Below, piece by piece: positions 55,001-64,000 of a stretch of DNA of 64,000 nucleotides. The stretch's first letter is position 1, and each line of letters begins with the position of its first letter. The notes beneath the pieces were generated by a model. The model made no database searches, was not told the origin of the DNA, and saw nothing but the letters and a program-made list of their open reading frames with translations. This DNA comes from CAVOHU01 sp963817885 (lineage in GTDB: Bacteria; Acidobacteriota; Vicinamibacteria; Vicinamibacterales; JAKQTR01), in the NCBI GenBank assembly GCA_963817885.1, contig CAWFQE010000003.1, positions 620,001 to 684,000 on the forward strand, in the 5' to 3' direction. Both the position numbers and the translations under genes were made by a program.

Positions 55001-55901
55001 GTCTGGCGCAACGCCCAGACGGGTGAGAACGTCGTGTGGTACCTGGATGGGACGACATTGTTATCGACCGCGTACTTCGCGACCGTCGCCGATCCGAGCT
55101 GGGACATCGCGGGCCACCGGGCGCGGCCCGTGCCGGTGAGAGCGCCGAACGACTTCAATCGCGACGGGCAGGTGGACCTGCTGTGGCGTCACGCAACGAC
55201 CGGTGCGACGGCAATCTGGTACCTGAACGGGACAACGCTCGTCTCAACAGCGACCCTCTCCGTGGCGTCCGACTCCACCTGGCAGCTGAGCGCGAGCGCG
55301 GATCTGAACCGCGATGGGCAGGCGGACCTCATCTGGCGACACAAGCTCGCCGGTCTGAGCGCCGTCTGGTACATGAACGGCGCAGCGCTCTCGTGGTCTT
55401 CCTGGCTGCAGGAGGCGGGCGACACGAACTGGGAGGTCATCGGCGCCGCCGACTTCAATGCGGACGGGCGTCCCGACCTGGTGATGCAGCAACAGACGAC
55501 CGGGCAGAGCGCGGTGTTGTTGATGAACGGGCCGACTTACCTCGCCGCCGTGATGCTCACGCCAGCCTCCGATGCCAACTGGCGAATCGTGGCGGTCGCC
55601 GACTTCAACGGGGACGGCAAACCGGATCTGGTCTGGCGGCACACGACGACGGGGCAGAACGCCCTCTGGTACATGGATGGCACCACGAAGACGGGAGACG
55701 CGCTGCTCCCGACGGTCGCCGAGTCTGAGCTGGCAGATCGCCATGGCCGCTGATTTCAACGCGAACGGCAAACCGGATCTCGTGTGGCGGAATTACTCGA
55801 CTGGGCAGAACGTCGTCTGGATCATGAACGGCGCCACGTACCTGTACAACGCGGCGCTGCCCTCTGTCGCCGACACCAATTGGCAGTTGGTGAGGCGCTG
55901 A
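52059..55901 (+). CDS. Secreted RCC1-repeat protein with FG-GAP cassette, three frameshifts
   Basis: ATG 52059 is preferred (site ACAGGAGAATCC and a signal peptide directly after it); 28 more codons lie upstream in frame. Fourteen RCC1-like blades run from about residue 64 to 773, with the same two-Cys pattern as the 40602 protein. Unlike that protein it goes straight into the cassette (about 779-1279, ending NWQLVRR) without the extra beta module. Frames change near 52830, 54468 and 55724. Each is repaired by removing one base, and after three such repairs the last frame is reached exactly, giving 1279 residues. It is paralogous to 40602-45120 and has a similar promoter. Confidence 0.85.
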
Positions 55902-55950
55902 CGCCGCGAGCCCGTCGCTGCGACTCTTGATTCGTTCCTCATGACCTGAC

Positions 55951-55976
55951 GAGGGCCACCATGAGCGGTGGCCCTC
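55951..55976. terminator. Hairpin after the second RCC1 gene
   Basis: GAGGGCCACC, loop ATGAGC, GGTGGCCCTC: the same core stem as after both metzincin genes, 50 bases after the stop, followed by CTGTCATTTC with a weak T-rich end. Confidence 0.65.
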
Positions 55977-56225
55977 CTGTCATTTCACCGCGAGTGCCTC
56001 GCCGGCGGCGCGAACGTCAAGGCCGCCATCTCCGCTCCAGTGCCGGGCTGCAAGGATTTTTCCGGAAAGACAAAACGAGGCCGTGGTGTGTGGTAGGCTC
56101 TCCTCGCATACCACGACATCGAAGAGTCGCGGACGTCCCATTTGCCATCAGCCCCCCGATGGTACACCCCTGGGAACTGGTCTACCGAGCCTCGACACCG
56201 TTCATGGCTCGAGCAAGGAGCGACG

Positions 56226-59200
56226 ATGCGTCATCTAGGTCTGATACCGCTCGTGTTGGTTACCCTGGCAATTGGCTCGGGACCGCGGAGTATTCAGGTG
56301 CCGGCCCACGAAGGACCTGCGGCGGCCAGTCTCCGCCCCGGACTGATCGGCGGAGCCTCGGCGAAGATGACGCCCGCTCGTGCGGAATCCCTCGTCGGCA
56401 AGCTGCCATTGAGCTTCGAAATCAATCGCGGGCAGTTCGACTCGCGCGTCCGGTTCCTGGCGAGGGGCGCCGGTTACACACTGTCTCTGACCTCGACCGA
56501 GGCCGTGCTCGCTCTGCGGCGAGGCGCCAGCCCCGTCGACCGTGACTTGCGCACGAGGAGCCACCACCCGGTCTCACCAATCGCGGGAGCCGTGATTCGG
56601 ATGCGACTCTCAGGCGCGAACGCGAATCCGGCGGTGACCGGACTGGAAGAGCAGGCTGGCCGGCGGAACTACTACGCGGGGAGCGCTCCGCACATTGGTG
56701 CTGCCGGCGTGGCCCGACCGCGCGCGCGCACCGAAGCCGGACTCGCGCGCTACGAGAACGTGGCGACCTACGGACGTGTTCGCTACGAGGCTGTGTACCC
56801 TGGCGTCGATCTCGTCTGCTACGGCAATCAGCGGCAGCTCGAGTACGACCTGGTCGTGGCGCCGGGCGCGGACCCTGGCGTGATCCGGCTGCAGTTCGAT
56901 GGCACCGATGCCGTGGAGGTCGATCGCCAGGGCGAACTCGTGTTGAAAGTGTCCGGCGGAGAGGTTCGCCAGCACAAGCCGGTGATCTACCAGGAAGTGG
57001 CTGGCGTCAGACGACCGGTTTCCGGCGGCTACGTGACCTCCGGTCCGGGCCAGGCCTCATTCATCGTCGGGGACTACGACCGCAGCCGGCCGCTCGTCAT
57101 CGATCCGGTTCTCACCTACGCGACGTACCTCGGCGGAAGCGGGAATGACTACATTGACGGGATCGCCGTCGACAGCGCCGGCAACATCTACGTCACGGGG
57201 AATACGTGGTCGACCGATTTTCCGCTGACCAACGGGCACACCTTCGTGGGTTTTGCCGACCTGTTCATCACGAAGCTGAATCCGACCGGCACGGCACTCA
57301 TGTACTCGACGCATTACCACGGAGATCCCGGGTATTACAACGCCGGCCATGACATCGCGGTCGATGCGGCGGGCAACGCCTACGTCGTCGGACAGGGATC
57401 GCAGACCGGAGGGGTGGGGGGCTACGCGGCCGTCATTCGACTGAACTCGTCGGGTGTCGCGACCTACGTGGGGCTGCTTGGCTACGGAGGGGGCGACGAC
57501 CACGCCAACGGGCTTGCCATCGACGGAACAGGCTACGTCTACCTCACCGGGGTTGGGGGGCCCTTGTTTGATTTCACCCCCGGGGCTTTTCAGACGGTGT
57601 CCGGCGGAGGGGACGATGCCTTTGTCGCGAAGGTGAACACCAACGTCGCGGTGGAGGTGTCGCTCGTATATTCAACCTTCCTGGGTGGCGGACTTACGGA
57701 CGAAGGTCAGAAGATCGCGATCGACAGCGCCGGCAATGCGTATGTGACCGGCAGCACGGAGTCGCCGAGTTTCCCGGTCACGGCAGGCGGTAGACAGACG
57801 ACCTTCGGTGGCGGGCTCACGGATGCCTTTGTCTCCAAGATCAGCGCCGATGGTTCGACCCTTCTCTACTCCACGTTCCTCGGGGGCAGCTTCTACGAGG
57901 TCGGCAAGGGGATCGCCGTCGACGGTTCGGGCAACATCTACGTGGGCGGGTGGGCGGAAGGGTCTGGCTTTCCGACCACGGCCGGGTCGTTCCAACCGGC
58001 GTGGAATGTCGGCAACTGTGCGGTTTATCCGGTCCTCTACAAGTCATGTGGCGACGGGTTCGTCGCAAAGATCAATCCATCGCTCGCCGGCGCCGCCTCG
58101 CTCGTGTACTCGACCTACCTTGGCGGAAGCGGCGAAGACGATATCAACGCGCTGCTCATTGACTCGGCCGGGAATGCCTGGGTGGCCGGCAAGGCTCTTT
58201 CCCCGCAGCTTGGAACCACACAGTTCCCGACCGTCAATCCCATCACCGGCTTCGACTACCTCAACTCGGATGGCTTTGTGGCGGAACTCAATTCCACGGG
58301 GAGCGCGCTGCTGTTCTCCAGTTATTACCAGGAAATGGTGAACGACGTTGCCATCGGTCCCGGCACCATTTACCTGGCCGGTGATACCAGCAACACCGCG
58401 CTCATCGGGACGGCGGGAACCTACCAGCCAACCAACCACGGCCTCCAGGACGGGTTCATCGCGAAGATCGGCGGGTTCGCCTTGCCTCTGCCGGGCGCGT
58501 TCGCCAAGGGCAGCCCCGCAACCGGCCTGGGCGGGCAGGCGGTGAACCAGACACTGAGCTGGGGCGCATCGAGCGGCGCGACAAGCTACGAGTACTGCGT
58601 GAACACGAGCGCCACCTGCGCTGGTGCCTGGACGAGCATGGGCTCGGCGACCACGGCGGTGCTGCCGACCCGGGCATACCGGGCCACCTACTACTGGCAG
58701 GTACGCGCGCGCAACGCAACGGGCACCACCGATGCGAACGCGGGGGCCTGGTGGAGCTTCACGACCGCCGTCAACGGCGCCGTTACCGACCTCAACGGCG
58801 ATGGGAAGCTGGACCTCCTCTGGAGACAGGCTGGAACCGGCCAGGACGTCGTCTGGCTCATGAATGGGGGGGCGTTCGTCTCGACGTTGCCAGTGCTGAC
58901 GGTTCCCGAAGCCAGTTGGGAGATCGCAGCGGCCGCCGATTTCAATGGCGACGGCAAACCGGATCTGGTCTGGCGAAACCTGACGACGGGTCAGAACGTG
59001 GTGTGGTACATGAACGGCGCGTCGTACCTGTGGCAGGCGCCGCTGCCGGCCGTGGCCGATCGCGCGTGGCAACTGGTGGCGGCGATCGATTTCAATGGTG
59101 ACGACCAGCCCGACCTGGTCTGGCACAACGCGGCGACGGGCCAGAACGCGGTGTGGTACATGAGCGGGACGTCCCTGGTGTCGACGGCGGCACTCCCGAC

Positions 59201-60317
59201 CGTGACCGACACACTGTGGCAGATGGTTGGAGTGGCGGACTTCAATGGAGACGGGCATCCCGACCTGCTGTGGCGGCACCTGTCGACCGGGCAGAACGGA
59301 ATCTGGTACATGAACGGGACGACGAAGGTGGGTGATGCGGGGCTCATCCCGCTGCCCGATCTTCGTTGGTACGTCGGCGCGGTGGGCGACGCCAACGGGG
59401 ACGGCCGTCCCGATGTGCTCTGGCACAACGCGTCGACCGGCGAGAACGTGGTGTGGTTCCTGAACGGGGCGACATTGTCGTCAACGGCTTATCTCCCGAC
59501 CACGACCGACACCAGTTGGGACATGGCCGGCCACCGGGCGCGTCCCGTGCCGGTGAGGGCGCCGAGCGATTTCAATCGCGACGGCATGGTCGATCTGCTG
59601 TGGCGCCGCCCGACCACCGGAGAGAACGCGGTCTGGTATCTGAACGGCTCGGCGTACGCCTCAGCAGCGAACCTCCCGGCGTCGGCCGACACAAACTGGC
59701 AATTGATGGCGAGTGCGGACCTGAACCGCGACGGCCAGGCGGACCTCATCTGGCGTCACAAGACGTCGGGCGCGAACGCGGTCTGGTATATGGCGGGCCC
59801 GGCGCTCGCGTGGTCGGCGCCGCTCCCGGCCGCCACCGACGCGAACTGGCAACTGGCAGCGGTGGCCGACTTCAACGGGGACGGCAAGCCGGACCTGGTG
59901 TGGCGCCACGCCACGACGGGGCAAAACGCGGTGTGGTACATGAGCGGAGCGACGTACTTGTCGGCGGCCTCGATGATGACGGTGGCCGACACCAACTGGC
60001 GAATCGTGGCGGCGGCCGACTTCAACGGCGACGGCAAACCGGATCTCGTGTGGCGGCACCAGGCGACCGGGCAGAATGCCATCTGGTACATGGACGGAAC
60101 GACGAAGATTGGGGACGCCCTGCTCCCGGCCGTGGCCGACATGAACTGGCAGCTGGAAATGGCCGCGGACTTCAACGCCGACGGCAAGACGGATCTCGTG
60201 TGGCGGAATTACTCGACCGGCCAGAATGTGGTCTGGCTCATGAACGGCACGGCCTGGGTGTCGAACGGGTACCTGCCGACCGTCGTCGATCCCAACTGGC
60301 TGCTGGTGAGGCGCTGA
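56226..60317 (+). CDS. Secreted DUF7948/SBBP beta-propeller protein with Fn3-like domain and FG-GAP cassette
   Basis: ATG 56226 (site GCAAGGAGCGACG) is chosen over an upstream in-frame ATG at 56142. The product is 1363 residues with a signal peptide. Residues about 55-290 match the DUF7948-type start (LPLSFEINRGQFDSRVRFLA, then YPGVDLVCYGNQRQLEYDLV). SBBP propeller repeats fill about 295-745 (TYLGGSGNDYIDGIAVDSAG, GNIYVTG). One Fn3-like domain is at about 755-850 (YYWQVRARNATG). The ten-repeat cassette begins at about residue 854 (DLNGDGKLDLLWRQAGTG) and ends NWLLVRR. Such proteins are abundant in Acidobacteriota (general knowledge) and lack catalytic motifs. A surface-binding role is likely. 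Confidence 0.9.
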   Translation: MRHLGLIPLVLVTLAIGSGPRSIQVPAHEGPAAASLRPGLIGGASAKMTPARAESLVGKLPLSFEINRGQFDSRVRFLARGAGYTLSLTSTEAVLALRRGASPVDRDLRTRSHHPVSPIAGAVIRMRLSGANANPAVTGLEEQAGRRNYYAGSAPHIGAAGVARPRARTEAGLARYENVATYGRVRYEAVYPGVDLVCYGNQRQLEYDLVVAPGADPGVIRLQFDGTDAVEVDRQGELVLKVSGGEVRQHKPVIYQEVAGVRRPVSGGYVTSGPGQASFIVGDYDRSRPLVIDPVLTYATYLGGSGNDYIDGIAVDSAGNIYVTGNTWSTDFPLTNGHTFVGFADLFITKLNPTGTALMYSTHYHGDPGYYNAGHDIAVDAAGNAYVVGQGSQTGGVGGYAAVIRLNSSGVATYVGLLGYGGGDDHANGLAIDGTGYVYLTGVGGPLFDFTPGAFQTVSGGGDDAFVAKVNTNVAVEVSLVYSTFLGGGLTDEGQKIAIDSAGNAYVTGSTESPSFPVTAGGRQTTFGGGLTDAFVSKISADGSTLLYSTFLGGSFYEVGKGIAVDGSGNIYVGGWAEGSGFPTTAGSFQPAWNVGNCAVYPVLYKSCGDGFVAKINPSLAGAASLVYSTYLGGSGEDDINALLIDSAGNAWVAGKALSPQLGTTQFPTVNPITGFDYLNSDGFVAELNSTGSALLFSSYYQEMVNDVAIGPGTIYLAGDTSNTALIGTAGTYQPTNHGLQDGFIAKIGGFALPLPGAFAKGSPATGLGGQAVNQTLSWGASSGATSYEYCVNTSATCAGAWTSMGSATTAVLPTRAYRATYYWQVRARNATGTTDANAGAWWSFTTAVNGAVTDLNGDGKLDLLWRQAGTGQDVVWLMNGGAFVSTLPVLTVPEASWEIAAAADFNGDGKPDLVWRNLTTGQNVVWYMNGASYLWQAPLPAVADRAWQLVAAIDFNGDDQPDLVWHNAATGQNAVWYMSGTSLVSTAALPTVTDTLWQMVGVADFNGDGHPDLLWRHLSTGQNGIWYMNGTTKVGDAGLIPLPDLRWYVGAVGDANGDGRPDVLWHNASTGENVVWFLNGATLSSTAYLPTTTDTSWDMAGHRARPVPVRAPSDFNRDGMVDLLWRRPTTGENAVWYLNGSAYASAANLPASADTNWQLMASADLNRDGQADLIWRHKTSGANAVWYMAGPALAWSAPLPAATDANWQLAAVADFNGDGKPDLVWRHATTGQNAVWYMSGATYLSAASMMTVADTNWRIVAAADFNGDGKPDLVWRHQATGQNAIWYMDGTTKIGDALLPAVADMNWQLEMAADFNADGKTDLVWRNYSTGQNVVWLMNGTAWVSNGYLPTVVDPNWLLVRR

Positions 60318-60376
60318 GGCGACCTGTTGAGTACGGCTCGACCTTCAGCTGAACGCTGATCGGATTCTGCGTGTTC

Positions 60377-60412
60377 CTCGAGGGCGGCTCCGGCGAGGGG
60401 GCCGCCCTCGAG
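60377..60412. terminator. Hairpin after the SBBP gene
   Basis: CTCGAGGGCGGC (60377-60388), a 12-base loop, GCCGCCCTCGAG (60401-60412): a perfect 12-bp stem 59 bases downstream of the stop. Its bases differ from the GGGCCACC family of stems. Confidence 0.65.
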
Positions 60413-60524
60413 TCCTGTACGGACGACGTCGCGACCGTCGCTGGAAAGCCCGAGTAAAGTCGCCGGTGTTTGTCGGCGCCGGCCGCGGCCGATCGCGGCC
60501 GCTCGCTCACTCGACGGGATTATC

Positions 60525-60533
60525 TGGTATGAT
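60525..60533 (+). promoter_or_regulatory. Possible extended -10 promoter element for the beta-helix gene
   Basis: TGGTATGAT fits the extended -10 pattern TGnTATnAT (TATGAT at 60528-60533). No convincing -35 is present. The leader to ATG 60780 is about 246 bases. Confidence 0.45.
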
Positions 60534-60779
60534 CTGCCGCATTCCCGGCAGTTCTCGTCTCGGCCCTCGTGCGTTGCTGGCGCACGTGGACTCGTCGTGG
60601 ATACCATTCGGCGCGCGACAGGGATCAAGGACATCACGCAATTGCCCCCGCCTCGCACCTCAAGCGCTGTCTGGCTGGGAGCGCACCCGGGCGTGACGCT
60701 CGCGGGCACTCGACTGCCCGATCACCAATGCGGCGTGTGTGGCTTCACCGAGCCTTCTGACTCACCAAAGGGATAGACC

Positions 60780-63700
60780 ATGTCACACTACCTTCGAACA
60801 CTGCTCCTGATCGGGCTGATAGCGGCCCTGCCTCGTCCGGCCGCCGCGCAGGCGAAATATTACGACGGGCTGATCCAGTATTCGACCATCACCAACTGCG
60901 CCAGCATCATTCAGGGTGTTCCGTATCAGGAAAAAGGCGCTGGCACGTTCGTGGGCTTCTACGCCAATCCGAACGCGAGCCAGCCCCAGCCAAACAGTGT
61001 CTACTACATTCACGTCGTCGTCGCCGGGCTGGGCAACTCGTGCAGCGGCATGAGGGCGTATGTCGACATTGCCCTGCCGCCGAATACGACCACGGCGATA
61101 GACGCCACCTACAAGGTCTACTGTTACGCAAACGGCGTGGCGACCGCGGCGAACGAGTGTCCCCAGTCGCTGCCGGCGTCCACGATCAATCCAGGTGCCT
61201 TCCAGATATTGTCGATAGACAGTGCGCACGCCTACCTCTGGCCGTTGCCGCAAGGCGGCATGTGGGAATTCCAGATTCCGGTCAAGTCGACGACCACGCT
61301 GAGCAACGCGACGTTTCAGGCAAACGTCTGGGTGCTCGATGGCAACAGCAGCCCCACCCTCCGGCCGACCCAGGGGGCGTACGTGTTCAGTGCCGGCGGC
61401 GGCAGCGTGCCGGCGATCAGCATGCCGACCCCTTCGACCACGCTCATCCAGGCGACGACGGCCCATTCGGTGGCCTATCTCACGACGCCCGGGCCCGGCA
61501 CGGGGCACTTTCAATTGGGCACCACCACCAGCTACGGAGTCATCAACGAAGCCAGCCCCATCCCGTCCGGAGGATCCTGGATGGCCTGGGACGACTGGGG
61601 CCCTCCCGCGCTGACCCCGGGTACGCTGTACCACTGGCGGTACACGTTCACGCTGACCGCCACCGGCACCACCTACAACGGCCCGGACCAGACGTTCCAG
61701 ACGCTGGGGAACGGCCAGGTGTCGATCGGTGACGGGACTCCGGCCAGCTGCACGTCGGCGGCGATCAATACGGCCCTTGTCACCTCCGGGACCAGCAATA
61801 TCGTGTTCAACTGCGGGATTTCTCCCATCACGATCACCCTGAGCGGTCCCCACACGATTTCGACGGCCATTTCGATCAACGGTGGCAACGCGGTCACGCT
61901 CCGGAGACAGAACGATGGCCTGGGGAACCTCTTCAACGTCGCGTCTGGTGGTCATCTCACCCTCTCGCAACTCACGCTGCAGGATTCCATCAACCTGGCC
62001 TGTGGTGGTGCGATCAGTGTCGCCGCGGGGGGAACGCTGACGTTGTCCGATACTCGCTTCGTCAACAACACGTCCAACAGCCGGGGCGGTGCGGTGTGCA
62101 ACGACGGGACCACCACCATCTCGACGTCGCTCTTCAGCGCCAACTCGACCACGAGCACGCATGGAGGCGCGATCAGCAACTACGGCACGCTGACCATCGC
62201 GAACAGCAAGTTCGCCGGTAACAGCGCCCCGATTAATGGCGGGGCCATCGACTCGATTGGAACCGTCACGGCGACAGGCACCACCTTCGACACCAACACA
62301 GCCGGTTTTCGAGGCGGCGGCATCAACACCTACGTCGGAACCCTGACGTTGGCCGCGAGCACCTTCGTCAAGAACTCAGCGGGCCTCTACGGCGGCGGCG
62401 TGGCCAGCGACGGCAGCGTCACCGCGATATCGAGCACTACGTTCTCGGACAATTCCAGCGCGAACCTCGGCGGCGGAATCGAAATGTCGGGCGCGGGATC
62501 GCTCACCCTCACCAACAGCACGCTGAGCGGCAACCGCGCCACCACCAACGGCGGTGGGCTGTATTGGACTGCGGGCGCTGGCACCGGGTTGGCCACGATC
62601 CTGAACACCACGATCGCCAGCAATTCGGCGGGGACCGAGGGCGGCAACATCCATGTCGGCAGCGTTGGCACTTACAACGCCAGCATCGGCCTGAAGAACA
62701 CCATCGTCGCGTTCGGCAGCCCCGACAACTGCAGCGGCACGGTCCTGTCGAATGGCAACAACCTCGAGAACGTCAACACCTGCGGATTGACGGTCGCCAG
62801 CGACAAGCCCTCGGTCGTCCCGAAGCTGGCGCAGCTCCAGGACGCCGGCGGCGGGATCCTGGTGCGCCGGCTCCTGGTCGGCAGCCCCGCGATCAACGGG
62901 GGGGCCGACACCGGCTGTCCCGCCACCGACGAGCGCGGGACCGCGCGGCCGCAGGGAGCGCACTGCGACATCGGTGCCGTCGAAGAGACGGGCACCGGCC
63001 TGGTGCTGACGGGGAGCCCCGTCTTCTCGGACTTCAACGGCGACGGGAAGATGGATCTCCTCTGGCGGAACGCCGCGACGGGCCAGAACTCCGTGTGGAT
63101 CATGGACGGCACGAAGACCCTGTCGCAGACGCCGCTGCTGACGGTGGCTGATTCCAGCTGGGAGCTGGCAGCCACGGCTGACTTCAATGGGGATGGCCAG
63201 ACCGATCTCGTGTGGCGAAACCTGTCGAGCGGGCTGAACGTGGTGTGGTACATGAACGGCGCGACGTTCCTGTATCAGGCGCCGCTGCCGACGGTGGCCG
63301 ACCGCGCGTGGCAACTGGTGGCCGCCGCCGACTTCAACCTGGACGGCCAACCCGACCTGGTCTGGCACAACGCGGCGACCGGCCAGAACGCGGTGTGGTT
63401 CATGAGCGGGACGAACCTGGTGTCGACGGGATCCATCCCGACGGTGACCGACACGCTGTGGCAGATGGTGGGGGTGGCCGACTTCAACGGTGACGGCAAA
63501 CCCGATCTGCTGTGGCGTCACCTGGCGACGGGGCAGAACGGCATCTGGTACATGGATGGGGTGACGAAGATCGGCGATGCCGGGGTGGTCGCCTTGACCG
63601 ATCTCCGTTGGTACGTCGGTGCGGTTGGCGATTACAACGGTGACGGCCAGACCGACATTGTCTGGCGCAACGCCGGGACCGGCGAGGACGTGGTGTGGTA

Positions 63701-64000
63701 CTTGAACGGGGCGAACCTGTCGTCGGGCGTCTACCTCCCGACCGCCAACATCCTCAGCTGGGACATGGCCGGTCAACGAGCGCGGCCCATTCCGGTGAAG
63801 GCACCGGTGGACTTCAATCGCGACGGCAAGCCGGACCTGCTGTGGCGCCACGTGACCACGGGAGCGGACGCGGTGTGGTACATGAACGGGACGGCGTTGG
63901 GCTCGACAGGGAACATGCCGTCGTCCACCGACTTGAACTGGCAACTCATCGCCAGCGCGGACCTGAACCGGGACGGGCAGCCCGACCTCATCTGGCGCCA
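60780..64000 (+). CDS. Secreted right-handed beta-helix protein with FG-GAP cassette (C-terminus outside window)
   Basis: ATG 60780 (site CAAAGGGATAG) opens a frame that stays open to the right edge (1073 codons seen). The signal peptide is LLLIGLIAALPRPAAA. Residues about 25-330 form a beta-rich domain with an Fn3-like tail (LYHWRYTFTLTATG). Residues about 340-640 show the short repeats of a right-handed parallel beta-helix (GGAISNYGTLTIANSKFAGN, GGGVASDGSV). A choice-of-anchor-Q-like motif follows (AINGGAD, then DERGTARPQG and CDIGAVEE). The cassette starts at about residue 750 (DFNGDGKMDLLWRNAATG); seven repeats are visible, including the HRARPVPV-type insert after repeat five (here QRARPIPVKAPV). 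Possibly an adhesin or polysaccharide-binding protein. Confidence 0.88.
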   Translation, partial: MSHYLRTLLLIGLIAALPRPAAAQAKYYDGLIQYSTITNCASIIQGVPYQEKGAGTFVGFYANPNASQPQPNSVYYIHVVVAGLGNSCSGMRAYVDIALPPNTTTAIDATYKVYCYANGVATAANECPQSLPASTINPGAFQILSIDSAHAYLWPLPQGGMWEFQIPVKSTTTLSNATFQANVWVLDGNSSPTLRPTQGAYVFSAGGGSVPAISMPTPSTTLIQATTAHSVAYLTTPGPGTGHFQLGTTTSYGVINEASPIPSGGSWMAWDDWGPPALTPGTLYHWRYTFTLTATGTTYNGPDQTFQTLGNGQVSIGDGTPASCTSAAINTALVTSGTSNIVFNCGISPITITLSGPHTISTAISINGGNAVTLRRQNDGLGNLFNVASGGHLTLSQLTLQDSINLACGGAISVAAGGTLTLSDTRFVNNTSNSRGGAVCNDGTTTISTSLFSANSTTSTHGGAISNYGTLTIANSKFAGNSAPINGGAIDSIGTVTATGTTFDTNTAGFRGGGINTYVGTLTLAASTFVKNSAGLYGGGVASDGSVTAISSTTFSDNSSANLGGGIEMSGAGSLTLTNSTLSGNRATTNGGGLYWTAGAGTGLATILNTTIASNSAGTEGGNIHVGSVGTYNASIGLKNTIVAFGSPDNCSGTVLSNGNNLENVNTCGLTVASDKPSVVPKLAQLQDAGGGILVRRLLVGSPAINGGADTGCPATDERGTARPQGAHCDIGAVEETGTGLVLTGSPVFSDFNGDGKMDLLWRNAATGQNSVWIMDGTKTLSQTPLLTVADSSWELAATADFNGDGQTDLVWRNLSSGLNVVWYMNGATFLYQAPLPTVADRAWQLVAAADFNLDGQPDLVWHNAATGQNAVWFMSGTNLVSTGSIPTVTDTLWQMVGVADFNGDGKPDLLWRHLATGQNGIWYMDGVTKIGDAGVVALTDLRWYVGAVGDYNGDGQTDIVWRNAGTGEDVVWYLNGANLSSGVYLPTANILSWDMAGQRARPIPVKAPVDFNRDGKPDLLWRHVTTGADAVWYMNGTALGSTGNMPSSTDLNWQLIASADLNRDGQPDLIWR

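Noticed and set aside
40602..55901. Programmed frameshifting in the RCC1 genes
   Set aside because: The break sites lack slippery heptamers and downstream structures are not evident. The same +1 type occurs in unrelated genes, so an error is simpler.
27839..64000. Known cell-surface sorting tags (LPxTG, PEP-CTERM, type IX CTD) at the ends of cassette proteins
   Set aside because: Each cassette simply ends after Trp-x-Leu-Leu/Val-Lys/Arg-Arg within the last repeat; no sorting motif, TM helix or basic tail follows.

Overview
The window is GC-rich, densely coded DNA from a Gram-negative-type bacterium: it has an RND efflux pump, OmpA-type MotB, lipoproteins, L,D-transpeptidases and an O-antigen-ligase-like protein. 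The mix of genes (S9 peptidase, isoquinoline-oxidoreductase-type molybdenum hydroxylase, DUF7948/SBBP protein, many FG-GAP/VCBS, RCC1 and M6-type secreted proteins, GC-rich intergenic hairpins) resembles Acidobacteriota, perhaps Vicinamibacteria. That assignment is inference from gene content only; no search was run.

Left part (1-27.3 kb), mostly housekeeping and envelope genes: a partial S9 peptidase (minus strand, runs off the left edge); three co-directional hypothetical or membrane genes; a two-gene molybdenum hydroxylase whose large subunit is broken by four frame changes; a beta-lactamase-fold serine hydrolase; a small exported protein; a LuxR-type regulator; a left-handed beta-helix acyltransferase-like protein; a PPDK-like PEP/pyruvate-binding protein lacking the usual phospho-histidine; MotB and an in-frame FlbD-MotA fusion; an HD-domain protein; a four-gene envelope cluster (coiled-coil lipoprotein, two L,D-transpeptidases, second lipoprotein); a small exported protein; an O-antigen-ligase-like membrane protein overlapping a secreted protein; and an unrecognised exported protein.

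Right part (27.8-64 kb), the distinctive region: eight large plus-strand genes for secreted modular proteins. Each has a different N-terminal head: M6 protease, TolB-like propeller, RCC1 array, metzincin, metzincin, RCC1 array, SBBP propeller, right-handed beta-helix. All share the same C-terminal cassette of ten 50-residue FG-GAP/VCBS-like repeats. The cassette has a fixed internal register (5+5, with a constant HRARPVPV insert after repeat 5) and ends in Trp-x-Leu-Leu/Val-Lys/Arg-Arg-stop. Some 5' flanks and terminator hairpins are also shared between members with different heads, so heads look swapped between constant flanks. Two metzincin genes lie in a 3.24-kb tandem duplication. An RND efflux operon on the minus strand (35.6-40.1 kb) interrupts the cluster.

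Several genes carry single-base frame changes, mostly +1, and most can be repaired by removing one T. Systematic assembly or read error is therefore a serious alternative to real gene decay.
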